The translations under genes were made by a program, and so were the position numbers. This document shows positions 39,006 through 47,718 of a stretch of DNA of 64,000 nt, piece after piece; position 1 is the first letter of the stretch; each line of letters starts with the position of its first letter. This DNA is from CAVYVZ01 sp963772065 (GTDB taxonomy: Bacteria; Acidobacteriota; Vicinamibacteria; Vicinamibacterales; UBA2999): the NCBI GenBank assembly GCA_963772065.1, contig CAVYVZ010000009.1:372001-436000 (forward strand). The letters run 5' to 3'. The notes under the pieces were generated by a model. The model was given only the letters and a program-made list of their open reading frames with translations. It ran no database searches and had not been told where the DNA came from.

Positions 39006-39115
39006 AAGGTAAAAGGCAAAAGGTAAAAGGCAAATCGTGATTCTCATGATCACGCTCGAACATGATCATGAGAATCAGAATTGTCCTTTTGCCTTTTGCC
39101 TTTTGCCTTTTTCCT
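39006..39115. repeat. AAAAGGC-type inverted repeat between convergent genes
   Basis: GATTCTCATGATCA (39039-39052) and its reverse complement at 39063-39076 form a perfect 14-bp stem with a ten-base loop. Outward, the left arm has copies of AAAAGG(C/T) and the right arm CCTTTTG words, so the dyad extends to about 50 bp with small gaps. It is much richer in A+T than the neighbourhood. It could act as a bidirectional terminator for the FKBP and VWA genes. Confidence 0.75.
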
Positions 39116-39128
39116 TTTTTCTTATTTC

Positions 39129-40028
39129 TTATTTGGTGTCCGAGAGTCGTTCTGGCGCCGCGATGTAGGACTTCCGTGCGCGGCCGTTCATCTTCGGGTC
39201 GCGCATCTTCAGCGCGAGCTTGTGCTCCTTGCCGTCGAGCGACGCCGGCGTGAAGCCCAGCGTGTACTGGCTGTGGAGCTCCTGCGCCACCCGCGTGAAC
39301 GTCGGTGAGAGATCGTCCGTCTTCTTCAACTCGAAGTAGCCGCCGCCTGTTTCCTCGGCGAGCCGTTTGAGGCCGCCATCGGGCCGCGTGCGCACCTGGC
39401 GCACGCCGTTGAAGTATTCCGACTGCAGGCCGATCGCGTAGATCATCGCCTCTTCCTCTTTCGCGCGATCGAGCACGTCTCCCATCCCGATGCGGCTCGC
39501 CGTGTCATCGCCGTCGGTGAAGACGAGCACCACCTTGCGGCCCTCGACCGGGCGCAACGCTGCGAGGCTCTCATTGATGGCGTCGTAGAGACGCGTCGGA
39601 TTGCCGTACTGCAGATCGTCGAGCGCGCCGATCAGATCGTCGCGATCGCTCGTGAACGTACCGCTCATCTGAATCTTGTCGCTGAACGCTCCAACCTGGC
39701 CTTTGTCGGCGGGAAGCAGGCGCAGGAGGAATTGCTCTGCGGCGGCCTTCAGGAGCTCGAGGTTCGCAGTCATGCTCGCGCTGTAGTCGAGCATGACGAC
39801 CACGGTGAAGGGCGTCGCCTCGTTCAGGAAGAAGCTGATCTCCTGTGGCTTGGTGTTGTCGAGGATCGTGAAGTCCTCTTTCTCGAGGTTTGGCACGAGC
39901 CGACCCGCCGAGTCCGTCACCGTGGCGATCACCGGGACCACGCGCGTGCCGGACTTGAACGTTGGCTCTTGGGCTGCGAGAGTCAGCCCGACGCACAGGA
40001 GGAGGGCAGCGGTGAACCCGGATCTCAT
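39129..40028 (-). CDS. VWFA-related acidobacterial domain protein
   Basis: A 299-residue protein with a signal peptide (ALLLCVGLTLAAQ) and the VWFA-related domain typical of Acidobacteriota. The N-terminal segment VIATVTDSAGRLVPNLEKEDFTILDN precedes the VWA fold. The MIDAS motif is DYSAS in VVVMLDYSASMTA, with TFTSDRDDL and VVLVFTDGDDTASR as the further metal-ligand loops. Such proteins are exported and are thought to bind proteins or surfaces. No partner is adjacent. It is convergent with the FKBP gene. Confidence 0.88.
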   Translation of the reverse strand: MRSGFTAALLLCVGLTLAAQEPTFKSGTRVVPVIATVTDSAGRLVPNLEKEDFTILDNTKPQEISFFLNEATPFTVVVMLDYSASMTANLELLKAAAEQFLLRLLPADKGQVGAFSDKIQMSGTFTSDRDDLIGALDDLQYGNPTRLYDAINESLAALRPVEGRKVVLVFTDGDDTASRIGMGDVLDRAKEEEAMIYAIGLQSEYFNGVRQVRTRPDGGLKRLAEETGGGYFELKKTDDLSPTFTRVAQELHSQYTLGFTPASLDGKEHKLALKMRDPKMNGRARKSYIAAPERLSDTK

Positions 40029-40065
40029 GATCCGAGCTTAACACGCTGCCCAAAGGGAGGTTAGG

Positions 40066-41316
40066 TTAGTTCGTCGACTTGCTGGGCCAAGGAGCCCCCT
40101 GTCGAGGGCTGACCGCACGCATCCCGCGGTTCACGAACTTCTGCAGCCGTTTCCCCGTGTAGGTCTCGGTCGTGTAGATGTTGCCCTTCGAATCCGTGGC
40201 AATACTGTGAACGCCCAGGAACATTCCGGGCTGACGCCCGCCCTGTCCGAAGTGCGTCACCGTCTGCAGCGACTTCCGGTCGATGACGTAGATGTGCTCG
40301 TTGCAGCCGTCGGCCACGTACAGGAACTTCTGCTCGGGGTCCTTCGAGAACGCGATGTCCCACACCGAGCCGTCGGCCAGCGTCTGCTTCTCGATGAACA
40401 CCTCGTTCACGAATTTGCCGTCCTTCGTGAAGACCTGAATGCGATCGTTCGGGCGGTCGCACACGTACACGAACCCATCATGCGACAGCTCCGAGCAGTG
40501 GACCGGCGTGCGGAACTGTTTCGCCGGCGGGTCGCTCGGGTTGTAGCGGCCGATGTTGGTGTCATCCGGCTTGTTGCCGTACGCGCCCCAGAACCGCTTG
40601 ATCTTCCCTGTATCGACATCGACGACGGCGACGCGCTTGTTCAAGTAGCCGTCGGCGAGATACGCCTCGTTCGCCTTCGGGTCGATGAAGATCTTCGCCA
40701 CGCGCCCGAAGTTCTCCACCTCGTTGCTGTGCCCCACGTGGACCGGTTTTTCGGCGGTCCACTCCTTGGTGCGGTGAACGCCTGATTTCCCGTACTGCGC
40801 GATGAACTTGCCCGAGCGTGTGAACTTGAGCACGTGGGCGTCGTCCGGCCCGTTGCCGCCGACCCAGACGTTGCCTTTGTGATCCACCGCGATACCGTGG
40901 TTCGACTGCGGCCACTCGTACCCCTGGCCGGGGCCGCCCCAGTGGCCGACGAGGTTTCCCTCCGCATCGAACTCGAGGACCGGAGGAGCGGGATCGCAGC
41001 ACTCGCTGACCTTTCCCGCGTCGGTCGTGGCGTATTCGGTGCGATCGAGCGCCTGCGGATCGTTGCCGCGATGGACGATCCAGACGTGATCGCGGTCGTC
41101 GACCGTCAGCCCGATGGTCATCCCGAGGACCCAGTTGTTGGGCATCGGCTTCGGCCAGAACGGATCAACCTCGAAATGCGGCGCCATCACACCGGTCTTC
41201 GCCTGCGCCGCGGCGGCCTCTTCGAGGCGCATTTGTCCGAGCCCGAGCGCCGCGAGGATGCCTGCGAACGCCACACCCATCAGCCACTGCTTCCGCGTCA
41301 GCCCTGCCACGTCCAC
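40066..41316 (-). CDS. NHL-repeat six-bladed propeller protein
   Basis: A 416-residue propeller with NHL repeats. The N-terminus has an anchor or signal (WLMGVAFAGILAALGLGQM). Repeats include NNWVLGMTIGLTVDDRDHVWIVHRG, NHGIAVDHKGNVWVGGNG, HCSELSHDGFVYVCDRPNDRIQVF, KFLYVADGCNEHIYVID and VHSIATDSKGNIYTTETYTGKRLQKF. They resemble peptidyl-alpha-hydroxyglycine lyase-like propellers, but catalysis is not established. A CC pair (SECCDPAPP) is unusual. It is divergent from the HupE-like gene. Confidence 0.82.
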   Translation of the reverse strand: MDVAGLTRKQWLMGVAFAGILAALGLGQMRLEEAAAAQAKTGVMAPHFEVDPFWPKPMPNNWVLGMTIGLTVDDRDHVWIVHRGNDPQALDRTEYATTDAGKVSECCDPAPPVLEFDAEGNLVGHWGGPGQGYEWPQSNHGIAVDHKGNVWVGGNGPDDAHVLKFTRSGKFIAQYGKSGVHRTKEWTAEKPVHVGHSNEVENFGRVAKIFIDPKANEAYLADGYLNKRVAVVDVDTGKIKRFWGAYGNKPDDTNIGRYNPSDPPAKQFRTPVHCSELSHDGFVYVCDRPNDRIQVFTKDGKFVNEVFIEKQTLADGSVWDIAFSKDPEQKFLYVADGCNEHIYVIDRKSLQTVTHFGQGGRQPGMFLGVHSIATDSKGNIYTTETYTGKRLQKFVNRGMRAVSPRQGAPWPSKSTN

Positions 41317-41348
41317 CTCCCGTTTGCGGGCGTCAGTATACTCTGCAC

Positions 41349-42680
41349 GTGCGCTTCAGGCTGGGATTTGCAATCGGGGTCGCGGGCGTCGCCCTTGCCG
41401 CGCTGTCCCGTGTGGCGGCGCACGAGATTCCGAATGAAGTAACCGTCCAGACCTTCCTCAAGCCGGAAGGCCGAAGAATGGTGCTGCTGGTCCGGGCGCC
41501 GCTCAAGGCGATGCGCGACATGGACGTCCCGAAGCGGGCCGGCGGATACCTGGATCTGGCGCGGGTCGATCCGGTGCTGCGGGATGCCGCCGAGCTGTGG
41601 ATCGGCGACTACGTTCGGCTCTACGAAGGCGACCACCAGCTCGGCCAGCCAGAGGTGCTGGCCGCGCGCGTATCGCTCCCCTCCGATCGCTCGTTTCAGC
41701 AGTCGTACGAGCAGGCGTTGGCGCACGTCAGCGGACCGGGGCTGCCGCACGATACGGAGATCTACTGGGAGCAGGGACTGCTCGACGTGGCGTTCGCGTA
41801 TCCCATCGAGTCCGATCGATCCGAGTTCGCGATCAGCCCGGGGCTGACGCGGCTCGGGCTGCGCGTGAACGTCGTGCTGCGCTTTCTGCTGCCCGGCGGG
41901 CCGGAGCGCGTCTTCGACCTGCACGGCGATCCGGGCGTCGTGAAGCTGGACCCGCGCTGGCACCAGGCCGCGCTGCGGTTCGTCCACGAAGGGTTCTGGC
42001 ACATCCTCGGCGGGATCGACCACCTGCTCTTTCTCTTCTGCCTCGTGATCCCGTTCCGGCGCTTCCTCTCGCTCGTGGCGATCGTGACGTCGTTCACCGT
42101 GGCCCACTCGATCACGCTCATCGCGTCGGCCTTCGGCCTGGCGCCCGGCGCGCTGTGGTTTCCGCCGCTGGTCGAAACGCTCATCGCCATGTCGATCGTC
42201 TACATGGCGCTCGAGAACATCGCCGCACCGGCGCTGCGGCGTCGGTGGCTCATTACGTTCGCCTTCGGCCTCGTGCACGGGTTCGGCTTCTCGTTCGCGC
42301 TGCGTGAGACGCTGCAGCTCGCCGGGTCGCACGTCGTCACATCGCTGCTCGCGTTCAATGTCGGCGTGGAGCTGGGGCAGCTGCTGGTGCTCGTGCTGCT
42401 GATCCCCGCGCTCGACCTGCTGTTCCGCTATGGAATCCGCGAGCGCATGGGAACGATCATCCTGTCGGCGCTCGTGGCGCACACGGGCTGGCACTGGATG
42501 ATCGAGCGTGGCGACGCGCTGCGGCAGTACCGCTTCGAGTGGCCGGCGTTCGACTTGTTGCTGCTGGCCAGCGCGATGCGCTGGCTGATGCTCCTGATGA
42601 TCATCGGCGCGGCGATGTGGCTGCTGCGTCATCTGGTGCGCCGGCCGCTCGAACAGCAACCGGAGACCGAGAGCTTATGA
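41349..42680 (+). CDS. HupE/UreJ-type membrane protein with periplasmic domain
   Basis: A 443-residue protein from GTG 41349. A signal peptide (LGFAIGVAGVALAALSRVAA) precedes a beta-rich periplasmic domain of about 170 residues. The C-terminal half has several membrane helices with family residues: HEGFWHILGGIDHLLFLFCLV, IVTSFTVAHSITLIASAFGL, ETLIAMSIVYMALENIAA, FGLVHGFGFSFALRE and HTGWHWM. The histidines suggest nickel/cobalt handling, as in HupE. It leads a five-gene run in which each stop overlaps the next start. Confidence 0.85.
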   Translation: MRFRLGFAIGVAGVALAALSRVAAHEIPNEVTVQTFLKPEGRRMVLLVRAPLKAMRDMDVPKRAGGYLDLARVDPVLRDAAELWIGDYVRLYEGDHQLGQPEVLAARVSLPSDRSFQQSYEQALAHVSGPGLPHDTEIYWEQGLLDVAFAYPIESDRSEFAISPGLTRLGLRVNVVLRFLLPGGPERVFDLHGDPGVVKLDPRWHQAALRFVHEGFWHILGGIDHLLFLFCLVIPFRRFLSLVAIVTSFTVAHSITLIASAFGLAPGALWFPPLVETLIAMSIVYMALENIAAPALRRRWLITFAFGLVHGFGFSFALRETLQLAGSHVVTSLLAFNVGVELGQLLVLVLLIPALDLLFRYGIRERMGTIILSALVAHTGWHWMIERGDALRQYRFEWPAFDLLLLASAMRWLMLLMIIGAAMWLLRHLVRRPLEQQPETESL

Positions 42681-43688
42681 AGCACAGTGTGATCGCCATC
42701 CTTCTCTGCGTGACGGCCGTCGCCGCTCAGACGTCCGATACGCTCGACATCTACGTCATCGACGTCGAAGGCGGACAGGCGACGCTGGTCGTGTCGCCCG
42801 CCCGCGAGTCGATGCTCGTCGACGCCGGATGGCCCGGCTTCGACGGCCGCGACGCCGATCGCATTGCGGCCGCGGTCAAGCGCGCGGGCTTGTCGCAGAT
42901 CGACTACCTCGTCGTGACGCACTATCACCGGGACCACGTGGGCGGCGTGCCCGAGCTCGTCGCGCGCGTGCCGGTGAAGACGTTCGTCGATCACGGCCCC
43001 ACGGTCGAAACCGGCGAGCCCGCCGAAGCGCTCTACAAGCTCGTACCTCGAGGTCCGGAACAAGGGGCGGCACCTTCAGGTGAAGCCGGGCGACCTGCTC
43101 CCCATGAAAGGAGTCGAGGTCCGCGTGGTCGCGGCGAACGGCGAGCTGTTGTCGCGTCCGCTGACGGACGACGCCGCGAATCCTCTCTGCGCGAGCTTCA
43201 CGCCGGGCAAGCCGGATCCCGGAGAGAATGCCCGCTCGGTTGGCACGGTCATCACGCACGGTCGCTTCCGCTTCCTCGACCTCGGAGACCTGACCTGGAA
43301 CAAGGAAGGCGACCTCGTGTGCCCGAACAACGTGCTCGGCACGTTCGATGTCTACCTGACCACTCACCACGGCACTGACACGTCCGGCCCTCCGGTCATC
43401 GTTCATGCGCTCCGTCCGCGGGTGGCGGTGATGAACAACGGCGCCAAGAAGGGCGGCTCGAAATCCGCGTGGCGGGTCGTCCGCGATGCGCCGGGCCTCG
43501 AAGACCTCTGGCAGGTTCACTATGCCGTTGACGGCGGAGCCGATCACAATGCGCCCGCGCCGTTCATCGCCAACATGGACGAGACGACCGGACACGGCAT
43601 CCGGATCTCGGCGCGCTCCGACGGCAGCTTCGTCGTCACCAACGAGCGCAACGGACACACGAAGCAGTACCCAGCGGCGCGGCGATGA
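42677..43688 (+). CDS. Secreted metallo-beta-lactamase-fold hydrolase, frameshifted
   Basis: ATG 42677 overlaps the HupE stop (ATGA). A signal peptide (MKHSVIAILLCVTAVAAQ) leads to a ComEC-like MBL domain: IDVEGGQATLVVSP, MLVDAGW, and the zinc motif THYHRDHVGG (His82, His84, Asp86, His87). Near 43045 the frame moves and continues with SYLEVRNKGRHLQVKPGD, TVITHGRFRFLDLGDLTWNKE and TTHHGTDTSGPP to 43688, where it overlaps the next start. Rejoined it is about 336 residues. It probably acts on small esters or phosphates outside the cell. Confidence 0.8.
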
Positions 43689-45124
43689 GTCAGCAGGTCG
43701 GCGGTGTGCGAGAACACGCCGCGAGTGCGCGAATCGACTACGCCGAGCTGCCTGCCGAGCTCTCGGGCGGCTGGCTGCGTCTCCTGCGCGTCTTCGGCCC
43801 TGGCGCCGTAATGGCGTCGGTGACGGTTGGCACCGGCGAAACGATCTTCTCGCCGCGCCTGGGCGCGATGTTCGGGTATCAGGTGCTCTGGATCATCGCG
43901 CTCGCGGTGATCTTCAAGGGCGTGCTGGTGTACACCGGCGGCCGCCATCTCGTGCTGACCGGTGAGCACCCGATGCAGGCGTGGGCGAGCCTGCCGGGAC
44001 CGCGCGCCTGGCTGCCGACGCTGATCGGCGGCGTGGCGATCGTCTCGTTTCCGTTGTGGGTGGCAGCGCTGACCGACGCCGTGGCAAGCCTCCTCGTATG
44101 GGTGACCGGCTGGGGCGCGCAGACCGCCTGGGGACGCCCCGCATGGAGTACGGCCATCATCCTGACCGCGATGACGCTCAGCGTCATTCAGACCTACAAC
44201 GTCGTCGAGCGGGTATCCACGGCCTTCCTCGCCCTCAAAGTGTTCTTCATCATCGTCGCCATTCTCGTGATCCGCCCCGATTGGGCGTCCGTCATCGCAG
44301 GCTTCGTGACGCCGAGGATTCCCGAGTACGAGCCGTGGGTGGCGCAGCAGTACGCCGATATCGCGCTTCAGCCGGCCGCATACCACCTCGCCGTGTTCCT
44401 CGGCGTGATCGGCGGCGGCGTGCAGGACTACGTCGGGTACGTCGGGCTGATGCGTGAGAAGAACTGGGGCGCGTCCGGGACGACCGGACCGACCGGTCCA
44501 CGAGCTCTTCCCGCCGATCCGGGCGCGATTCGCAGGGCCCAGCGGTGGCTGCGCGCGCCGCTCTTCGACGTCGTGGCCTCGTTCCTGTGTGTGCTCGTGA
44601 TGACATCGTGCTTCATGATCCTCGGCGCCGCGGTGCTGCATCCGCAGATGCAGGTGCCGACCGACGCGGATCTTTACAGCAAGCAGTCGCAGTTCCTCGG
44701 CCTCGTGCACCCGTCGCTCGTCGTGGTCTACAAGACGGGCATCTTCTTCGCCATGTTCGGCGCGATCTACGGCACGTTCGAAGTGTTCGGGCGGACCGCG
44801 TACGAGCCGCTGCGGGCCATCTGGCCGTCTCGCGCGTGGGACTACTCGTCGGTCCGCTTCTGGATCACGATGTATGCCGCGGCGGGCGCGATCCTGCTGC
44901 TCTGGACCGGCCTGAAGACCGTGATGATTGTGAAGGTAACGTCGCCGGTAACCGGCGTACTTGGCTGCGGCCTCTGGTGCCTCTGTATGCTGTGGGTCGA
45001 TCGCGTGCGAATGCCGCGCGCCTACAAGATGCACCCCGCCCTCGTACTCCTGACACTGCTGACCGGCGTCACCATGGCTGCTGTCGGGATTTACACCACT
45101 TACAAGAACTGGGTACCCAATTGA
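43685..45124 (+). CDS. Nramp-like divalent metal transporter, divergent
   Basis: A 479-residue protein with about eleven membrane helices. LRVFGPGAVMASVTVGTGETIFSPRLGAMFG is in the position of the first Nramp helix, but the canonical DPGN metal motif is replaced by VGTGET. Later helices such as WIIALAVIFKGVLVYTGGRHLVLTG and FLGVIGGGVQDYVGYVGLM still fit the fold. It may therefore carry something other than manganese or iron. The ATG overlaps the MBL stop and its stop overlaps the TTG of the next gene. Confidence 0.78.
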   Translation: MSQQVGGVREHAASARIDYAELPAELSGGWLRLLRVFGPGAVMASVTVGTGETIFSPRLGAMFGYQVLWIIALAVIFKGVLVYTGGRHLVLTGEHPMQAWASLPGPRAWLPTLIGGVAIVSFPLWVAALTDAVASLLVWVTGWGAQTAWGRPAWSTAIILTAMTLSVIQTYNVVERVSTAFLALKVFFIIVAILVIRPDWASVIAGFVTPRIPEYEPWVAQQYADIALQPAAYHLAVFLGVIGGGVQDYVGYVGLMREKNWGASGTTGPTGPRALPADPGAIRRAQRWLRAPLFDVVASFLCVLVMTSCFMILGAAVLHPQMQVPTDADLYSKQSQFLGLVHPSLVVVYKTGIFFAMFGAIYGTFEVFGRTAYEPLRAIWPSRAWDYSSVRFWITMYAAAGAILLLWTGLKTVMIVKVTSPVTGVLGCGLWCLCMLWVDRVRMPRAYKMHPALVLLTLLTGVTMAAVGIYTTYKNWVPN

Positions 45125-46221
45125 TACGTGTTGCGCTCATCGGCACCGGCGCGATTGCGGTGCAGAACCACATCCCGGGCATTCGTCTCCACCCCGAAGG
45201 AGCTGTCGTCGCCCTGTGCGATCCCGATCCGCGCGCGCTCGAAGCGGCACGCGCGGTGTCCGGCATCGAACGCACCTACTCCGACTACAAGGCGCTCGTG
45301 GCCGAGCGCGACGTCGACGCCGTGGTCATCGCGACGCCGAATCACGTTCATGCGCCGATCGCGATGGCCGCGGTTGCCACGGGTAAGCACGTGCTGTGCG
45401 AAAAGCCGCTCGGGATGAACCAGGCCGAGACCGAGGCGATGGCGCTGTCCGCCGCGCGTGCGGGCGTGGTCCACATGACGGCCTTCACCTATCGCTTCAT
45501 TCCCGCGATCCGCTGGATGCAGCGCCTCGTCAGCGATGGCACGCTCGGCACGCTCTATCACCTGCGGATCCGCCGGCTGCAGGACTGGGGCGATCGCGCG
45601 CTCGGCTGGCGGCAGCATCGCGCGACATGCGGATCCGGCGAGCTCGGCGACATGCTCGCGCATCGCATCGACTACGTGCACTACTTCGCCGGGCCGTTCA
45701 CGCGGTTGGTGGCGAACATGAAGCAGTGCCTGTCCGAACGGCGGCGCCCGGATGGGGCGCTCGAACCGTCCGATGTCGAGGATTGGGTGGCCGTCATCGG
45801 CGAGCTGCCCGGAGGCGTCACCGCCGTGCTCGAGAGCACGAAGATGGCGACAGGCCGCGGCACCGGTGCGCACAGCGAGGACTACGTTGAAATCAACGGA
45901 TCGCTGGGCACGCTCGTGTACCGACTCGAGCGGCCGCACGAGCTTCTGATCGGCCGACCGGGAGGGGCGCTGGAGGCGCGGCCCGTCCCCGAGGAGCTGC
46001 TCACGGTGCCCAATTCGCCGCGCAACCCGCACGAGGGCGATCCCCTGCAGGGCTTCCGCTACGACCAGGGGTTCGAGTTCGTGCAGGCGATCGCCGAGGG
46101 ACGGCCCGCCTCGCCCGACTTCTTCGACGGCTCGCGCGCGCAGGCCGTGATGGACGCCATCCTGCTGTCGGCGGAACGGCAGCAGTGGGTGGAAATCGCT
46201 GACGCGAGGATGCCGGCATGA
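45121..46221 (+). CDS. Gfo/Idh/MocA-family oxidoreductase
   Basis: A 366-residue NAD(P)-dependent sugar-type dehydrogenase from TTG 45121. Rossmann motif: VALIGTGAIAVQNHIPGI; then VVIATPNHVHAPIAMAAVATGKHVLCEKPLGMN, which includes the catalytic Lys, and GSGELGDMLAHRIDYVHYFAGPF, where the HRID is in the active site. The C-terminal beta domain (VAVIGELPGGVTAVLESTKMATG) is standard. Coupled on both sides (TTGA, ATGA). The next gene is an SDR, so the two may act on the same substrate. Confidence 0.88.
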   Translation: MIRVALIGTGAIAVQNHIPGIRLHPEGAVVALCDPDPRALEAARAVSGIERTYSDYKALVAERDVDAVVIATPNHVHAPIAMAAVATGKHVLCEKPLGMNQAETEAMALSAARAGVVHMTAFTYRFIPAIRWMQRLVSDGTLGTLYHLRIRRLQDWGDRALGWRQHRATCGSGELGDMLAHRIDYVHYFAGPFTRLVANMKQCLSERRRPDGALEPSDVEDWVAVIGELPGGVTAVLESTKMATGRGTGAHSEDYVEINGSLGTLVYRLERPHELLIGRPGGALEARPVPEELLTVPNSPRNPHEGDPLQGFRYDQGFEFVQAIAEGRPASPDFFDGSRAQAVMDAILLSAERQQWVEIADARMPA

Positions 46222-46964
46222 TTGGCGGTTTGGCTGGCCAGGTGGCGATCGTGTCGGGCGCCGGCAGCGGCATCGGGCGCGCCGCGGCGATGAGGCTCGC
46301 GCAGGCGGGCGCCTCGATTGCGCTCGTGGGACGTACGGAGCAGCGTCTCGCCGAAACGCGCGACGCCATCGCGAATGCCGGGGTCGAAGTGTACCCGGGA
46401 GACGTCGGCGATGCGTCGGCTGTGGACGCCATCGTGAAGGCGGTGCTCGCGCGCTACTCCCGCATCGACATCGTCGTGAACGCAGCCGGCATCAACGTGA
46501 GGAAACGCTCGCTCGCGGATGGATCGATCGAGGACTTCGAGAAGGTGATGGAGACGAACCTGCGCGGGGCGTTCCTGCTGTCGCGCGCGGTGCTTCCCGC
46601 GATGCGCAAGCAGGGCGGCGGCACGATCCTCCATGTCGTGTCGGACTCGGCGCTCCGCGGCAACGACTTCGCCGGCATCGCCTACACCGCGTCGAAGTTC
46701 GGCGTGCGCGGACTGGTGGAGGCGATGAACGCCGAGGAGCGCCGGCACGGCATACGCGTCACCGGAATCTTTCCCGGAGAAGTGAACACGCCCCTTCTCG
46801 ACAAACGCCCCACGCCGGTTCCCGAAGAAGCCCGGCGGCGAATGCTCCAGCCGGAAGACGTGGCCGAGTGCATCGCCCTCGCGGCGATGCTGCCGCCCAG
46901 GGCCATCATCGAAGAGCTCGTCATCCGTCCAGTCGTTCAGGAGTGGGTCAGCCGGCGATCGTAA
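46218..46964 (+). CDS. Short-chain dehydrogenase/reductase
   Basis: A 248-residue classical SDR. NAD site VSGAGSGIGRAAAMRLAQAG, the NAAGIN block, catalytic Ser in HVVSDSAL, and YTASK (Tyr and Lys). The YTASKFGVRGLVEAMNAEERRHGIRVTGIFPGEVNTPLL tail is typical of 3-oxoacyl reductase-like and sugar dehydrogenases. It is the last gene of the coupled run from 41349, overlapping the previous stop (ATGA). Confidence 0.93.
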   Translation: MIGGLAGQVAIVSGAGSGIGRAAAMRLAQAGASIALVGRTEQRLAETRDAIANAGVEVYPGDVGDASAVDAIVKAVLARYSRIDIVVNAAGINVRKRSLADGSIEDFEKVMETNLRGAFLLSRAVLPAMRKQGGGTILHVVSDSALRGNDFAGIAYTASKFGVRGLVEAMNAEERRHGIRVTGIFPGEVNTPLLDKRPTPVPEEARRRMLQPEDVAECIALAAMLPPRAIIEELVIRPVVQEWVSRRS

Positions 46965-47089
46965 TCATCCTGCGCACTATCGCGGACGCCTCGCGGAGCG
47001 AGTTTCGCGAAATACACGCGAAAGCACGTCACCGCTGCTGGCACAGGCCTTGTTTTAGGAGCGGCCGACCCCCCGGGACGGGAGACACG

Positions 47090-47686
47090 ATGCCGCTTCG
47101 CATTCGTACACGCATCGCGAGGATTGGCCTCGCCATTCTGTTTGTCATCGCGGTCGCGCAAGACGTTCGCGCGCAGAGCTACATCAGCCCGCTCGTCGGA
47201 TACGACTTCGGCGGCGACTCGGTCTGCACGCAGCTCACCGGCTGCGAGAAGAAGCAGCTCAATTGGGGCGTGGCGCTCGGACGCCTGGGCAGCGTCTTCG
47301 GGTACGAAACCGACTTCGGCTACACAAAGGACTTCTACGGCACCGGGTCAGGCGTGACGTCCAGCATGCTGACCGCGATGGGCAACGTGATGTTCGTGCC
47401 GGCGGTCGGGCCGGTGCGGCCATACGCGCTCGCCGGCTTCGGCTTGATCCGGAGCCAGGTCGATGTTTCGAGGGGACCGCTCATCTCCGAGAGTGGGAAC
47501 AACGACATTGGCTGGGATGTCGGCGGCGGCGTATTCGTATTCTTTGGTGAACACCTCGGCGTTCGCGGCGACATCCGCTACTTCCACTCGTTCGAGTCAT
47601 TCACGGTTGCAGGCGTTCCTCTCGGCGACGCCGACGCCGACGTCGACTTCGGCCGCGCGAGCGCGGCGCTGGTACTCAAATTCTGA
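47090..47686 (+). CDS. Outer-membrane beta-barrel protein
   Basis: ATG 47090 follows a GGAGA box by four bases. The 198-residue product has a signal peptide (IGLAILFVIAVAQDVRAQ) and alternating barrel strands (YISPLVGYDFGG, LNWGVALGRLGSVFGYETDFGYT, VGPVRPYALAGFGLIRSQVD, DIGWDVGGGVFVFFGEHLGVRGDIRYF), ending in an aromatic Phe (LVLKF), as in OmpA-like or OmpW-like 8-strand barrels. Two Cys (SVCTQLTGC) sit in the first loop. No function can be assigned. A small repeat hairpin follows at once. Confidence 0.82.
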   Translation: MPLRIRTRIARIGLAILFVIAVAQDVRAQSYISPLVGYDFGGDSVCTQLTGCEKKQLNWGVALGRLGSVFGYETDFGYTKDFYGTGSGVTSSMLTAMGNVMFVPAVGPVRPYALAGFGLIRSQVDVSRGPLISESGNNDIGWDVGGGVFVFFGEHLGVRGDIRYFHSFESFTVAGVPLGDADADVDFGRASAALVLKF

Positions 47687-47691
47687 AAACC

Positions 47692-47718
47692 GTCGGTGCG
47701 ATTCACGATCGCACCGAC
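47692..47718. repeat. GTCGGTGCGAT hairpin, terminator-like
   Basis: GTCGGTGCGAT (47692-47702) and its exact reverse complement (47708-47718) surround a five-base loop, between the convergent barrel and PQQ-dehydrogenase genes. The same core word makes up the larger elements at 55115-55275 and 57796-57974. As a stem without a T-run it could terminate transcription weakly. Confidence 0.75.

Noticed and set aside
43000..43080. Second selenocysteine candidate at the break in the MBL gene
   Set aside because: The two halves are in different frames, so it is a frameshift and not an in-frame TGA.
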